Assembly: GCF_002162135.1 (NCBI RefSeq) | Contig: NZ_CP021382.1 | Location: forward strand, 4,338,001 to 4,402,000 | Direction: 5' to 3' | Length of the DNA stretch: 64,000 nt | Source: Cellvibrio sp. PSBB006 | GTDB taxonomy: Bacteria > Pseudomonadota > Gammaproteobacteria > Pseudomonadales > Cellvibrionaceae | Shown: positions 36,534-44,688 of the stretch, in pieces | Numbering within the stretch: the stretch's first letter is position 1 | Layout: every line of letters starts with the position of its first letter | Program-made: the position numbers and the translations under genes | Notes under the pieces: generated by a model | Seen by the model: only the letters and a program-made list of their open reading frames with translations | Databases searched by the model: none | What the model was told of the DNA's origin: nothing

Positions 36534-36564
36534 GGGTGTTATCCCTGCAACGGCAATAACACCC
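36534..36564. promoter_or_regulatory. Inverted repeat between urtA and urtB
   Basis: GGGTGTTAT (36534-36542) pairs with ATAACACCC (36556-36564), 13-nt loop. No T-run follows on the minus strand, so it more likely protects the abundant urtA message than ends transcription. Confidence 0.55.
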
Positions 36565-36585
36565 ATGACCCATGATGACGCGAAC

Positions 36586-37881
36586 TTATTGCACTGCAGC
36601 ACCCAAACATTTTTTGGTTTTGGTGTTGTAGTTACCGCACTTCAATTTAACCCAGTCAGAGGTTAAGTCTTTGCTGCCGTCGAGGTAGTCAGACCAGGCA
36701 TCGCCGGGAACCAGACCTTCGGTTTCCCAGACAGTGAGGAACTGACCGTCTTCCTGGATTTCTCCGATCAGCACCGGCTTGGTGATGTGGTGGTTGGGCA
36801 ACATCTTGCTGGTACCGCCGGTCAGGTTGGGCACTTCAACGCCGACAATCGCGTCGATCACTTTGTCGGTGTCGGTAGACTTGGCTTTCTCAACCGCTTT
36901 CACCCACATATTGAAACCGATGTAATGTGCTTCCATCGGATCGTTGGTCACGCGTTTCGGATTTTTAATGAAGCTTTTCCATTGCTTGATGAACACATCG
37001 TTCGCGTCATTTTCCACGCTCATGAAGTAGTTCCAGGCAGCGAGGTGGCCAACCAGTGGTTTGGTATCGATACCGGATAGCTCTTCTTCACCGACCGAGA
37101 AAGCGACCACAGGAATATCTTCGGCGGAAATTTTCTGGTTACCCAGTTCGCGGTAGAAAGGTACGTTAGCGTCGCCGTTGATGGTGGATACCACAGCGGT
37201 TTTCTTGCCGGCTGAACCGAAGCGCTTGATGTCGGCAACAATGTTCTGCCAATCGGAGTGACCGAAAGGCGTGTAGTTGATCATGATGTCTTCATCTTTC
37301 ACGCCTTTGGATTTCAAATAGGCTTCCAGAATTTTGTTGGTGGTACGTGGGTAAACATAATCGGTACCGGCCAATACCCAACGTTTGACTTCAATGTCAT
37401 TCATCAAATAATCAACGGCAGGAATGGCTTGCTGGTTTGGTGCAGCGCCGGTGTAGAACACGTTACGCGAGGACTCTTCACCCTCATATTGCACCGGGTA
37501 GAACAAAATGCCGTTCAGTTCTTCTACCACGGGTAATACCGATTTGCGTGATACGGATGTCCAGCAACCGAAGATCGCGTCGACTTTTTCTTTCTCCAGT
37601 AACTCGCGGGTTTTCTCAGCGAACAACGGCCAGTTGGATGCGGGGTCAACGACTACGGCTTCCAGCTTTTTGCCGAGCAAACCGCCTTTTTTGTTCTGCT
37701 CTTCAATCAGCATCAGCATGGTGTCTTTCAGTGTGGTTTCTGAAATCGCCATGGTGCCAGACAAGGAATGCAATACACCGACTTTGATGGTGTCCGCTGC
37801 TTGCGCTGTCAGCGCGGTTACCGCCATGCCGCAGGCAATACCTAGTGCCCCGACGTGCTTCACTATTTTTTTCAGTTTCAT
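36586..37881 (-). CDS. urtA: Urea ABC transporter substrate-binding protein UrtA
   Basis: 431-residue periplasmic binding protein. Signal peptide ends at LTAQA; the mature protein starts ADTIKVGVLHSLSGTMAISET, characteristic of UrtA, and contains FGCWTSVSRKSVLPVVEE and FYPVQYEGEESS, which line the urea/amide site in this family. First gene of urtABCDE, with GGAG before the ATG. No sigma54 site was found in the 180 bp before it, so expression may come from its own sigma70 promoter or from the upstream urea genes. Confidence 0.95.
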   Translation of the reverse strand: MKLKKIVKHVGALGIACGMAVTALTAQAADTIKVGVLHSLSGTMAISETTLKDTMLMLIEEQNKKGGLLGKKLEAVVVDPASNWPLFAEKTRELLEKEKVDAIFGCWTSVSRKSVLPVVEELNGILFYPVQYEGEESSRNVFYTGAAPNQQAIPAVDYLMNDIEVKRWVLAGTDYVYPRTTNKILEAYLKSKGVKDEDIMINYTPFGHSDWQNIVADIKRFGSAGKKTAVVSTINGDANVPFYRELGNQKISAEDIPVVAFSVGEEELSGIDTKPLVGHLAAWNYFMSVENDANDVFIKQWKSFIKNPKRVTNDPMEAHYIGFNMWVKAVEKAKSTDTDKVIDAIVGVEVPNLTGGTSKMLPNHHITKPVLIGEIQEDGQFLTVWETEGLVPGDAWSDYLDGSKDLTSDWVKLKCGNYNTKTKKCLGAAVQ

Positions 37882-38062
37882 GGGTCAAACTCCGTTGTGT
37901 CTGTTGTGGGTTAAAAACAACCATAAGCGTCTGGGAACGCAGGGTGACTCCTTGTTGGTGCTTGTGTCTTTGTTAGATCAGCGTTGAAATTTCCTCGTGA
38001 ACTTTCACACCACTGACGTTTTTATTGACGACTGCTTGTTAACGGACAAATTTAATAATTTA

Positions 38063-38770
38063 TTACACATCAGGCGTCTGCTGTTGCGCCTCATAAAGCA
38101 TATGCAAGGTAATTCTCCTGACTTCCGCCTTGCTCGCTTCAATATGGGTCTTCAACAACAACTGCACATCTTCACTGCGCCGCTCAATGATCGTGCGTAA
38201 AATTTTGGCGTGTTCTTCGTAAGTCGCTTCAATGCGAAAACGTTTGGTGAAATCAATGCGTCGTACAATGCGCAACCGCTCGGTCAAGTCGTGATGGATT
38301 CTTGCCATCTCCAGATTGCCGGTGGCTTCTACCAACTGTTCATGAAAACGTTCATCCAATGCACACACGGAAGGACCATCTTCCAACCGATCCTCCGGCG
38401 CCACTAACCAGATGCGCTTTAAATCTTCCAGATTCGGTGCTGGTTCCATCTCACATAAACGCTTGACTGCTGCCATCTCCAACACAATGCGCACGTCGTA
38501 CAGCTGCTCGAACTGGCGAAAATCAAACGGCTTTACTTGCCAGCCGCTGCGAAACGACACTTCAACAAAGCCTTCGCGTTGCAAACGCGTCAAGGCTTCC
38601 CGTACGGGGGTACGGCTGGCCGTCATACGCTCAGCCATCTCGTTCTCGCTGAAACGATCACCCGGCAACAGGCGAAAGTTAAAAATATCCTGTTTAATTT
38701 GCTGATAAATTCGCTCCGTCAAATTTTGCCGTGGTTCGCTGGGTGTTTTGTCGTTCTTGATCAATTTCAT
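38063..38770 (-). CDS. GntR family (FCD) transcriptional regulator of the urea block
   Basis: 235 residues. The N-terminal winged helix (IYQQIKQDIFNFRLLPGDRFSENEMAERMTASRTPVREALTRLQREGFVEV) is followed by an FCD ligand domain with metal-type histidines (ALDERFHEQLVEATGN, EEHAKIL). The frame is open upstream, but that part lies inside a palindromic repeat, so the ATG at 38770 is chosen. It sits between urea carboxylase and urtA. The palindrome TCTTGTATGCAAGA at the start of the operon is its most likely operator (inference). Confidence 0.85.
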   Translation of the reverse strand: MKLIKNDKTPSEPRQNLTERIYQQIKQDIFNFRLLPGDRFSENEMAERMTASRTPVREALTRLQREGFVEVSFRSGWQVKPFDFRQFEQLYDVRIVLEMAAVKRLCEMEPAPNLEDLKRIWLVAPEDRLEDGPSVCALDERFHEQLVEATGNLEMARIHHDLTERLRIVRRIDFTKRFRIEATYEEHAKILRTIIERRSEDVQLLLKTHIEASKAEVRRITLHMLYEAQQQTPDV

Positions 38771-38798
38771 ATCTCTATCGACGTCGCGAAATATTTGC

Positions 38799-38828
38799 GT
38801 AGGTCGGATTAGCGCAGCGTAATCCGAC
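38799..38828. repeat. REP-like palindrome, copy 2
   Basis: GTCGGATTA pairs with TAATCCGAC around GCGCAGCG, preceded by GTAG. Inverted relative to copy 3, which lies 22 bp away. Confidence 0.8.
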
Positions 38829-38850
38829 ATGGATTTCTATTCGGAGCTGG

Positions 38851-38882
38851 TTGTCGGATTACGCTACGCTAATCCGACCTAC
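38851..38882. repeat. REP-like palindrome, copy 3
   Basis: TTGTCGGATTACGC/GCTAATCCGACCTAC, same arms as copies 1 and 2. Copies 2 and 3 face each other in the gap between urea carboxylase and the GntR gene. Confidence 0.8.
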
Positions 38883-38885
38883 GGG

Positions 38886-41800
38886 TCATTCTTCTAAAAC
38901 TAGCAACAAATCGCCGGCGTTTACTTGCTTGCCTGGCTCGCAATGAATCGCGCTGACTTTTGCATTGCGGTCGGCGTAGATGGAAAACTCCATCTTCATG
39001 GCTTCCACAATCAGCAAGGGCTGATCCGGTTCAACCAACTGACCCGGTTCGACCAATAACTTCCAGATGTTGCCGCTGATGTCGGCGGTAATCGCGTGGC
39101 CGTCGACTTCAATAGGGCCGCTGCTGATTTTGACTTGCAGGGCCGCATCCACTTGCTCAGCTTCATCTGCTTGCCATAGGGCGACTTCTTTGGTGAAGGC
39201 TTCCTGTTGTTTGGCTTTAAAGGTGGCGATGCTCTCTGCGTTTTCTTCCAGAAACTCTTCGTGCTCGGCGAGACTGAAATCTTCTTCCTCAATGCGAATA
39301 GCAAGACGCCCCTCACGGAAAGCTTCGCGTTGTGCCGTGAGCTCTTCTTCACTCACTTCGTAGTAACGCACGCGGTCAAAGAATTTCAGCAACCAGGGTT
39401 CACCATTTTCAAATACCGGGTTCTTCAAAAATTTATTCCAGATCGGCAGCGTGCGGCCCACCAATTGATAACCGCCGGGGGAGTCCATGCCGTAGATGCA
39501 CATATAAACACCACCGATGCCGACCGTGCCTTCGGCGGTATAGGTTCGGGCAGGGTTGTATTTTGAAGTCAATAAACGGTGACGCGGATCGACCGGCACG
39601 GCGCAGGGCGCACCGAGATACACATCACCCAGGCCCAACACCATGTAGCTGGTTTCGAATAAAATCTGACGCACTTGCTCCACACTATCCAGGCCGTTGA
39701 TGCGCCGCATAAATTCGGTGTTACTCGGCAACCAGGGGGCTTTATCGCGCACGGATTGGCGGTAACGCGCAACCGCATCCAGCGTGGCAGAATCTTCAAA
39801 GGCCATGGGCAAATACACGACGCGGCTCGGCACGCTCATGGTGTCGACATCGGGCAAGGTGGCTTCAATGTTTAATAGCGCCGCGACCAGGTCGCGTTGG
39901 TGAATAATGCGGCTGTCGTAATTAATTTGCAGCGAGCGCACGCCCGGCGACAATTCAATCACGCCGTTAATGGGTGAAGCTTTCAAGGCTTCCATCAAGG
40001 CGTGCACGCGAAAGCGCAAACGCAAATCGAGAATGTTGGGACCATATTCCAGCAGAATATATTTATCGCCCGCTTGACGATAAGCCACTCCGGGTCGACT
40101 GCCTTCTTCCGGTAACGCCGCGAGGATACAGTGAGATAAATCGTGTTCGGGTTCGGTAATCGGTGTGTGTTGAATCTCCGGTTGTATTGCCAGCGCATCA
40201 ATGGCGCGGTCAGTCGCCAGCTCCAGCATTAACGCCGTATCAAAACTTAAGCGTTTAAAGCGAATTTTATCGCCGGGTTTTACTTGGCCAACTTTCCACA
40301 GTTCCGCTTTCACAATTGTCACAGGACAAACAAAACCGCCGAGGCTGGGGCCGTCTTTGGTCAAAATCACTGGCATGTCGCCGGTAAAATTAATTGAGCC
40401 TACCGCGTATTCGGTATCGTGAATGTTGGAGGGGTGCAAACCAGCTTCGCCGCCGTCGCTGCGTGTCCAGGTGGGTTTCGGGCCATTCAAACGAATGCCT
40501 AACCGGTTGGAGTTGTAGTGCACTTCCCACGCGGTGCTGAAAAACATGTCTATCGCATCGTCAGTGAAAAAATCCGGCGCCCCGTGAGGGCCGTACAGCA
40601 CACCGATTTCCCATTCATTCGGATATTCCGGAATTAAACCGGCTGGCGCTGCGCCAGGCTTATACACCGGAGCCGGTGTTGTGCAGGCTGCAATGTTCGG
40701 GTTGCTGATGGATAACATATCAGTCGCGCGCAATGTACGACCCGCGTGGCCACCGAATTGCCCCAGCGCAAAGGTTGAACGGCTGCCGAGATAAACCGGC
40801 ACATCAAAACCGTTGCGCACGGCGAGATACGCGCGGCAACCGGTTTCGGCTTTACCGACTTCCAGCACCTGGCCGGCTTTTACCGCAATGGGTGACCAGA
40901 ATTGAATTAGTTCACCATCAAGTTTTGCCGGGGATTTTGCGCCGGTCAGGGCGATCACCGTGTCGGTGTGGAAGCGCAACTTGGGGCCAATGATGGTGAA
41001 TTCCAAACCGGCGGCGCTTTGATGGTTGCCGACGATGCGGTTGGCCAAACGAAAAGCGTAATCATCCATGGGGCCTGACGGCGGTACACCGATGCTCCAG
41101 TAACCGCTGCGGCCGGGATAATCCTGCACACTGGTGTAGGTGCCGGGTTGCAGCACTTCAACCACGGGTGCGCGATAAACAAAACTGGCAAGTTTATTGG
41201 TGGCTACATCGCCTTTGCCGAAAAAGTCCGAGCCGACAATTTGACGCAAGTAATCCAGGTTGGTGGCGATGCCGCACACGCGGGTTTCATTCAAAGCTGC
41301 AATCATTTTTTGAATGGCATCGGCGCGGTCACTGCCGTACACAATAATCTTGGCGATCATCGGATCGTAATAGGGCGACACTTCAGTACCGGTGGCAACC
41401 CAGGTATCAATGCGCGCGTTTTCGGAAAAATGCACGTCGGTTAGCACACCGGGTGACGGTTGGAAATCACGCACCGGATCTTCCGCATAAAAGCGCACTT
41501 CGATAGCCGCACCTTTTGGCGTAATCTCAATATCAAGGTTCGGTGCCTCATCGGCAGCGGTGAGGATCATCCACTCCACCAGATCAACGCCGGTGCAGGC
41601 TTCGGTGATCGGGTGCTCAACCTGCAAACGGGTATTTACTTCAAGAAAATAAAACGCATCGCGTGCGGCATCGTAGATATATTCCACCGTGCCGGCAGAA
41701 CGATAGTTGACGGCTTCGCCTAAACTCTTCGAGGCTGCCAATAATTTTTCGCGCGTGGCGGTGGGCAGATTGGGAGCGGGTGTTTCTTCTACTACTTTCT

Positions 41801-42503
41801 GGTTGCGCCGTTGTAACGAGCAGTCGCGTTCGCCTAATGCCAACACATTGCCTTTGCCATCACCAAAGATTTGCACTTCCACGTGACGGGCGTTATCGAC
41901 AAAGCGTTCAAGGAACACACCGCTGTCGCTGAAGAAATTTTGCCCGAGGCGTTTCACCGTTTCATAGGCTTCGATTAACGTGGCTTCATCATTACAGCGT
42001 GTTAAACCGATACCACCACCGCCAGCGGTGCTCTTCAACATAACGGGGTAACCCAACGTGGCGGCAGCGCTGACGGCTTCGTCAACTGAACCTAATAAAC
42101 CGGTGCCGGGTGTTAATGGCACGCCGGCTTTCTCGGCGATTTCACGGGAAGTATGTTTTAAACCGAATTCGCGAATCTGTTGCGGTGTGGGCCCACAAAA
42201 GGCGATGCCGGCTGCTTCGCATTGTTCACAGAATTTTGCGTTTTCCGATAAAAAGCCGTAGCCGGGAATGATTGCCTGCGCACCGGTTTCTTTCGCGGCG
42301 GCGAGGATGCGATCTACTTGCAGGTAACTTTCGGCAGCGGTGTTCCCGCCGAGACACACGGCCATATCGCAAGCAGACACATGCGCGCTATTGCGATCCG
42401 CATCGGAATACACCGCGACCGATTTTACGCCCATTTTTTTCAGCGTTTTGGCGATACGCACGGCGATCTCGCCGCGGTTTGCAATCAGGACTGTATGAAA
42501 CAT
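38886..42503 (-). CDS. uca: Urea carboxylase (biotin-dependent)
   Basis: 1205-residue multidomain enzyme that carboxylates urea to allophanate using ATP and bicarbonate. N-terminal biotin carboxylase (about 1-450; IANRGEIAVRIAKTLKKMGV, STAGGGGIGL, FLEVNTRLQVEHPITE). Then a KipA/AHS2-type domain (about 460-790; YPGRSGYWSIGVPPSGPMD), a KipI/AHS1-type domain (about 800-1020; SPGVRSLQINYD, GAPCAVPVDPR) and a C-terminal biotinyl domain with VEAMKMEF, whose lysine carries biotin. Length is normal. It follows allophanate hydrolase by 36 bp. The small urea-carboxylase-associated (DUF1989) proteins often found with it are absent here. Confidence 0.95.
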   Translation of the reverse strand: MFHTVLIANRGEIAVRIAKTLKKMGVKSVAVYSDADRNSAHVSACDMAVCLGGNTAAESYLQVDRILAAAKETGAQAIIPGYGFLSENAKFCEQCEAAGIAFCGPTPQQIREFGLKHTSREIAEKAGVPLTPGTGLLGSVDEAVSAAATLGYPVMLKSTAGGGGIGLTRCNDEATLIEAYETVKRLGQNFFSDSGVFLERFVDNARHVEVQIFGDGKGNVLALGERDCSLQRRNQKVVEETPAPNLPTATREKLLAASKSLGEAVNYRSAGTVEYIYDAARDAFYFLEVNTRLQVEHPITEACTGVDLVEWMILTAADEAPNLDIEITPKGAAIEVRFYAEDPVRDFQPSPGVLTDVHFSENARIDTWVATGTEVSPYYDPMIAKIIVYGSDRADAIQKMIAALNETRVCGIATNLDYLRQIVGSDFFGKGDVATNKLASFVYRAPVVEVLQPGTYTSVQDYPGRSGYWSIGVPPSGPMDDYAFRLANRIVGNHQSAAGLEFTIIGPKLRFHTDTVIALTGAKSPAKLDGELIQFWSPIAVKAGQVLEVGKAETGCRAYLAVRNGFDVPVYLGSRSTFALGQFGGHAGRTLRATDMLSISNPNIAACTTPAPVYKPGAAPAGLIPEYPNEWEIGVLYGPHGAPDFFTDDAIDMFFSTAWEVHYNSNRLGIRLNGPKPTWTRSDGGEAGLHPSNIHDTEYAVGSINFTGDMPVILTKDGPSLGGFVCPVTIVKAELWKVGQVKPGDKIRFKRLSFDTALMLELATDRAIDALAIQPEIQHTPITEPEHDLSHCILAALPEEGSRPGVAYRQAGDKYILLEYGPNILDLRLRFRVHALMEALKASPINGVIELSPGVRSLQINYDSRIIHQRDLVAALLNIEATLPDVDTMSVPSRVVYLPMAFEDSATLDAVARYRQSVRDKAPWLPSNTEFMRRINGLDSVEQVRQILFETSYMVLGLGDVYLGAPCAVPVDPRHRLLTSKYNPARTYTAEGTVGIGGVYMCIYGMDSPGGYQLVGRTLPIWNKFLKNPVFENGEPWLLKFFDRVRYYEVSEEELTAQREAFREGRLAIRIEEEDFSLAEHEEFLEENAESIATFKAKQQEAFTKEVALWQADEAEQVDAALQVKISSGPIEVDGHAITADISGNIWKLLVEPGQLVEPDQPLLIVEAMKMEFSIYADRNAKVSAIHCEPGKQVNAGDLLLVLEE

Positions 42504-42539
42504 CTTGGTTCTCCGATGCGTGTTTAGTTGTGTTTTTTG

Positions 42540-44333
42540 TTAAGCCGTCAACGACTTGATATACGCCCGCCATCCACCCAGCTGCGTAATATCTTTTGCA
42601 CCCTCCACCGCCGCGCCTTCGCAAATGAAACCTTTCACCTCGCGCCCGTCTTTTAAGGTCAAGGTGCCGATACCCAAAGGCGCGGGAATCAATGCAACAA
42701 AACTGCCGAAGTGGTGCGTCGGTACATCCCATAGCTCCACAATAATTTCCGCTCCTTTATCGTGGGTGCGAATCAAACCGGGTTTGGGCGGTGTGGTGTT
42801 GGGTAAGGCGAAGAGGCGATAACAATCTGCCGTAAACGTGCTTTCGACAAAGCGCGCTTTGCGCTCAATCAATTGCGTATTCAAGGGCATGCCGGTGAGG
42901 TGCGCACCGACAACAGCAAGCCGCACATAACCGGCGGGAACTTGCGCGTTTATTTCTGTTGGTGGTGCAACACGGCGCGTAGCCCCTAATGTCCAGGGCG
43001 CGGCTTTTTCCCAGCGTTGACCAAATTCAGCCAGCGCGGCGTCTTGCCAGGCCGGTGCAATCAAGGTGATGCCGAAGGGCAAGCCGTCGTTGCGTAATCC
43101 GGCGGGTAAGGCGAGTGCAGAACAATCCGCGAGATTGACGAAGTTGGTCCAAGTACCCAATTGGCTATTGACGATCACCGGGTCAGCGTCGACCTCGGCA
43201 ATGGTTGGCAGACGCGGTGCGGTGGGAACTAACAGCGCATCCACGGAGGCCATTTGTGTTTGAATCGCGCGCGCTAAATCCGCTCGGGCGTACTCAGCGT
43301 TGTACGCATCTGTCGCCGTGAAATTCACCGCTTGTTTAACAATACCGCGCACCACGGGATTCATTTGCTCTGCATGCTCGGCCATAAATTCAGCGATGGC
43401 CGCATGACGCTCCGCCACCCAGGGGCCGCCGTAAAGTAATTGCGCCAGGGTTTGCATGGGCGTGAAATCGATAGGAATTAATTCAGCACCTAGTTCAATA
43501 AATTGTGCGAGGGTTTTATGCCAAGCGAATTCGGATTCGCTATCACCAAACCACATCAGTTCGGCGGGAATACCGAAGCGCGGTTTGCTTGCAAAAAAAG
43601 TGGCCGGTGTGGGAGCGGTGCGTGAATAACCATCGGCGGAATCAAAGCCCTCCATCACGCGCGCGACTTGCTCGGCGTCATCCACCGTCAATGAAAAAAT
43701 CGATACACAATCCAGGCTGCGACACGCGGGCACCACGCCCAGGGTGCTGAAGCGACCTTTGGTGGGTTTCAAGCCGACAATATTGTTGAATCCGGCGGGC
43801 ACGCGACCGGAACCCGCCGTATCTGTGCCGAGACTGAACGGAAATAAACCGGAGGCTACCGCCACCGCCGAGCCGGAGCTGGAACCGCCGGACACGTAAT
43901 CGGGATTAAACGTGTTTGGCACAGCACCGTAAGGTGAGCGTGTACCGACAAGCCCGGTAGCGAACTGATCGAGGTTGGTTTTGGCCAACACAATGGCACC
44001 GGCAGCACGCAGTTTGGCGACGCTGGTTGCATCGGCATTGGCAATATAAGTAAAGGCTGGGCAGGCGGCGGTAGTGGGAATACCGGCAACATCAATATTG
44101 TCTTTCACCACAAAAGGCACACCGTATAGCGGCAGCTTCAAGGCATCGGCACCGGCAGCATCAAGTTGATCCAGTTGTGCATCCAACTCTGCGGTGGAAA
44201 GAATATAAATCCAGGCGGGATCATCCCCGCGTAATTGTTGGCGCAATGCATGCAGCACAGCGCGCGGCTTCAATTGTTGTTCGCGGTAGGCGCTCAGCCA
44301 CTCGCCAATGGTCCAACCCAATTGGTCACTCAT
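42540..44333 (-). CDS. atzF: Allophanate hydrolase
   Basis: 597-residue amidase-signature enzyme that hydrolyses allophanate to ammonia and CO2, the second step after urea carboxylase. The catalytic Lys lies in PFVVKDNIDVAG; the serine pair lies in VSGGSSSGSAVAVASG and GTDTAGSGRVPAG. A C-terminal domain (about 460-597) is present as in AtzF/DUR2. The ATG at 44333 with AGGA before it is preferred over one 15 bp upstream. First gene of the leftward operon, driven by a candidate sigma54 promoter. Confidence 0.94.
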   Translation of the reverse strand: MSDQLGWTIGEWLSAYREQQLKPRAVLHALRQQLRGDDPAWIYILSTAELDAQLDQLDAAGADALKLPLYGVPFVVKDNIDVAGIPTTAACPAFTYIANADATSVAKLRAAGAIVLAKTNLDQFATGLVGTRSPYGAVPNTFNPDYVSGGSSSGSAVAVASGLFPFSLGTDTAGSGRVPAGFNNIVGLKPTKGRFSTLGVVPACRSLDCVSIFSLTVDDAEQVARVMEGFDSADGYSRTAPTPATFFASKPRFGIPAELMWFGDSESEFAWHKTLAQFIELGAELIPIDFTPMQTLAQLLYGGPWVAERHAAIAEFMAEHAEQMNPVVRGIVKQAVNFTATDAYNAEYARADLARAIQTQMASVDALLVPTAPRLPTIAEVDADPVIVNSQLGTWTNFVNLADCSALALPAGLRNDGLPFGITLIAPAWQDAALAEFGQRWEKAAPWTLGATRRVAPPTEINAQVPAGYVRLAVVGAHLTGMPLNTQLIERKARFVESTFTADCYRLFALPNTTPPKPGLIRTHDKGAEIIVELWDVPTHHFGSFVALIPAPLGIGTLTLKDGREVKGFICEGAAVEGAKDITQLGGWRAYIKSLTA

Positions 44334-44382
44334 TATTGTTCCTGCCACTCATGCACGGGGTGGATGCCCCATTGAAATACCG

Positions 44383-44396
44383 TCTTGTATGCAAGA
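44383..44396. promoter_or_regulatory. Palindrome TCTTGTATGCAAGA, likely GntR operator of the urea operon
   Basis: Perfect 5-bp arms around TATG. It covers the position where transcription from the sigma54 site should start, ideal for repression by the GntR protein encoded in the operon. Its left half CTTGTAT recurs upstream of the porin and the binding-protein gene. Confidence 0.6.
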
Positions 44397-44404
44397 TGGT
44401 ATTC

Positions 44405-44421
44405 AGCAGAAACTGTGCCAA
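44405..44421 (-). promoter_or_regulatory. Sigma54 promoter of the urea carboxylase operon
   Basis: Minus-strand TTGGCACAGTTTCTGCT: the -24 element TTGGCAC is exact, and GG and GC are ten bases apart. It is about 70 bp before the allophanate hydrolase ATG. Nitrogen control of urea use through NtrC and sigma54 is well established in proteobacteria. Confidence 0.75.
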
Positions 44422-44546
44422 GGGATTTTTGACGAGTGGAATTTGCGGCTTGATATTTGAAAAGTATAGATAATTCAATACGTTAAATGACGCAGGGAAT
44501 TGGAACAATGCTGGTTTTTAAGAGAATTTCCGCGTGATTTCTTGCG

Positions 44547-44597
44547 CTGCATTTGTGCACCAAGATAAGGTTTCTGGGCCAGCTTGGTGCAATGCAG
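44547..44597. promoter_or_regulatory. Large inverted repeat with NtrC-like half sites
   Basis: GCACCAAG (44557-44564) faces CTTGGTGC (44583-44590), extended by CTGCATT and ATGCAG. TGGGCCAGCTTGGTGCA (44575-44591) has a full NtrC half and a weaker one. It lies 130-190 bp upstream of the sigma54 site, where enhancers are expected, but could also be a hairpin of the fic leader. Confidence 0.45.
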
Positions 44598-44610
44598 GAC
44601 CGATTTCTTA

Positions 44611-44634
44611 TCTCAATTTTTATGAATATTGAGA
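44611..44634. promoter_or_regulatory. Palindrome 1 before the fic gene
   Basis: TCTCAAT (44611-44617) and ATTGAGA (44628-44634) around an AT-rich centre. A related palindrome lies 49 bp downstream, centre to centre. Probable operator of the fic promoter. Confidence 0.55.
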
Positions 44635-44660
44635 TGTCCGGGAGAAAGGACTATAGTCAA

Positions 44661-44682
44661 CTCAAATTTCGTTAATTTTGAG
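44661..44682. promoter_or_regulatory. Palindrome 2 before the fic gene
   Basis: CTCAAATTT and AATTTTGAG around CGTT, ending 6 bp before the ATG at 44689. The arms share CTCAA/TTGAG with palindrome 1. Confidence 0.55.
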
Positions 44683-44688
44683 ATAGAG

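Noticed and set aside
36586..38062. Sigma54 site before urtA
   Set aside because: GG and GC pairs at the right distance exist only with poor flanking bases (AGGAAATTTCAACGC), so it was not called.
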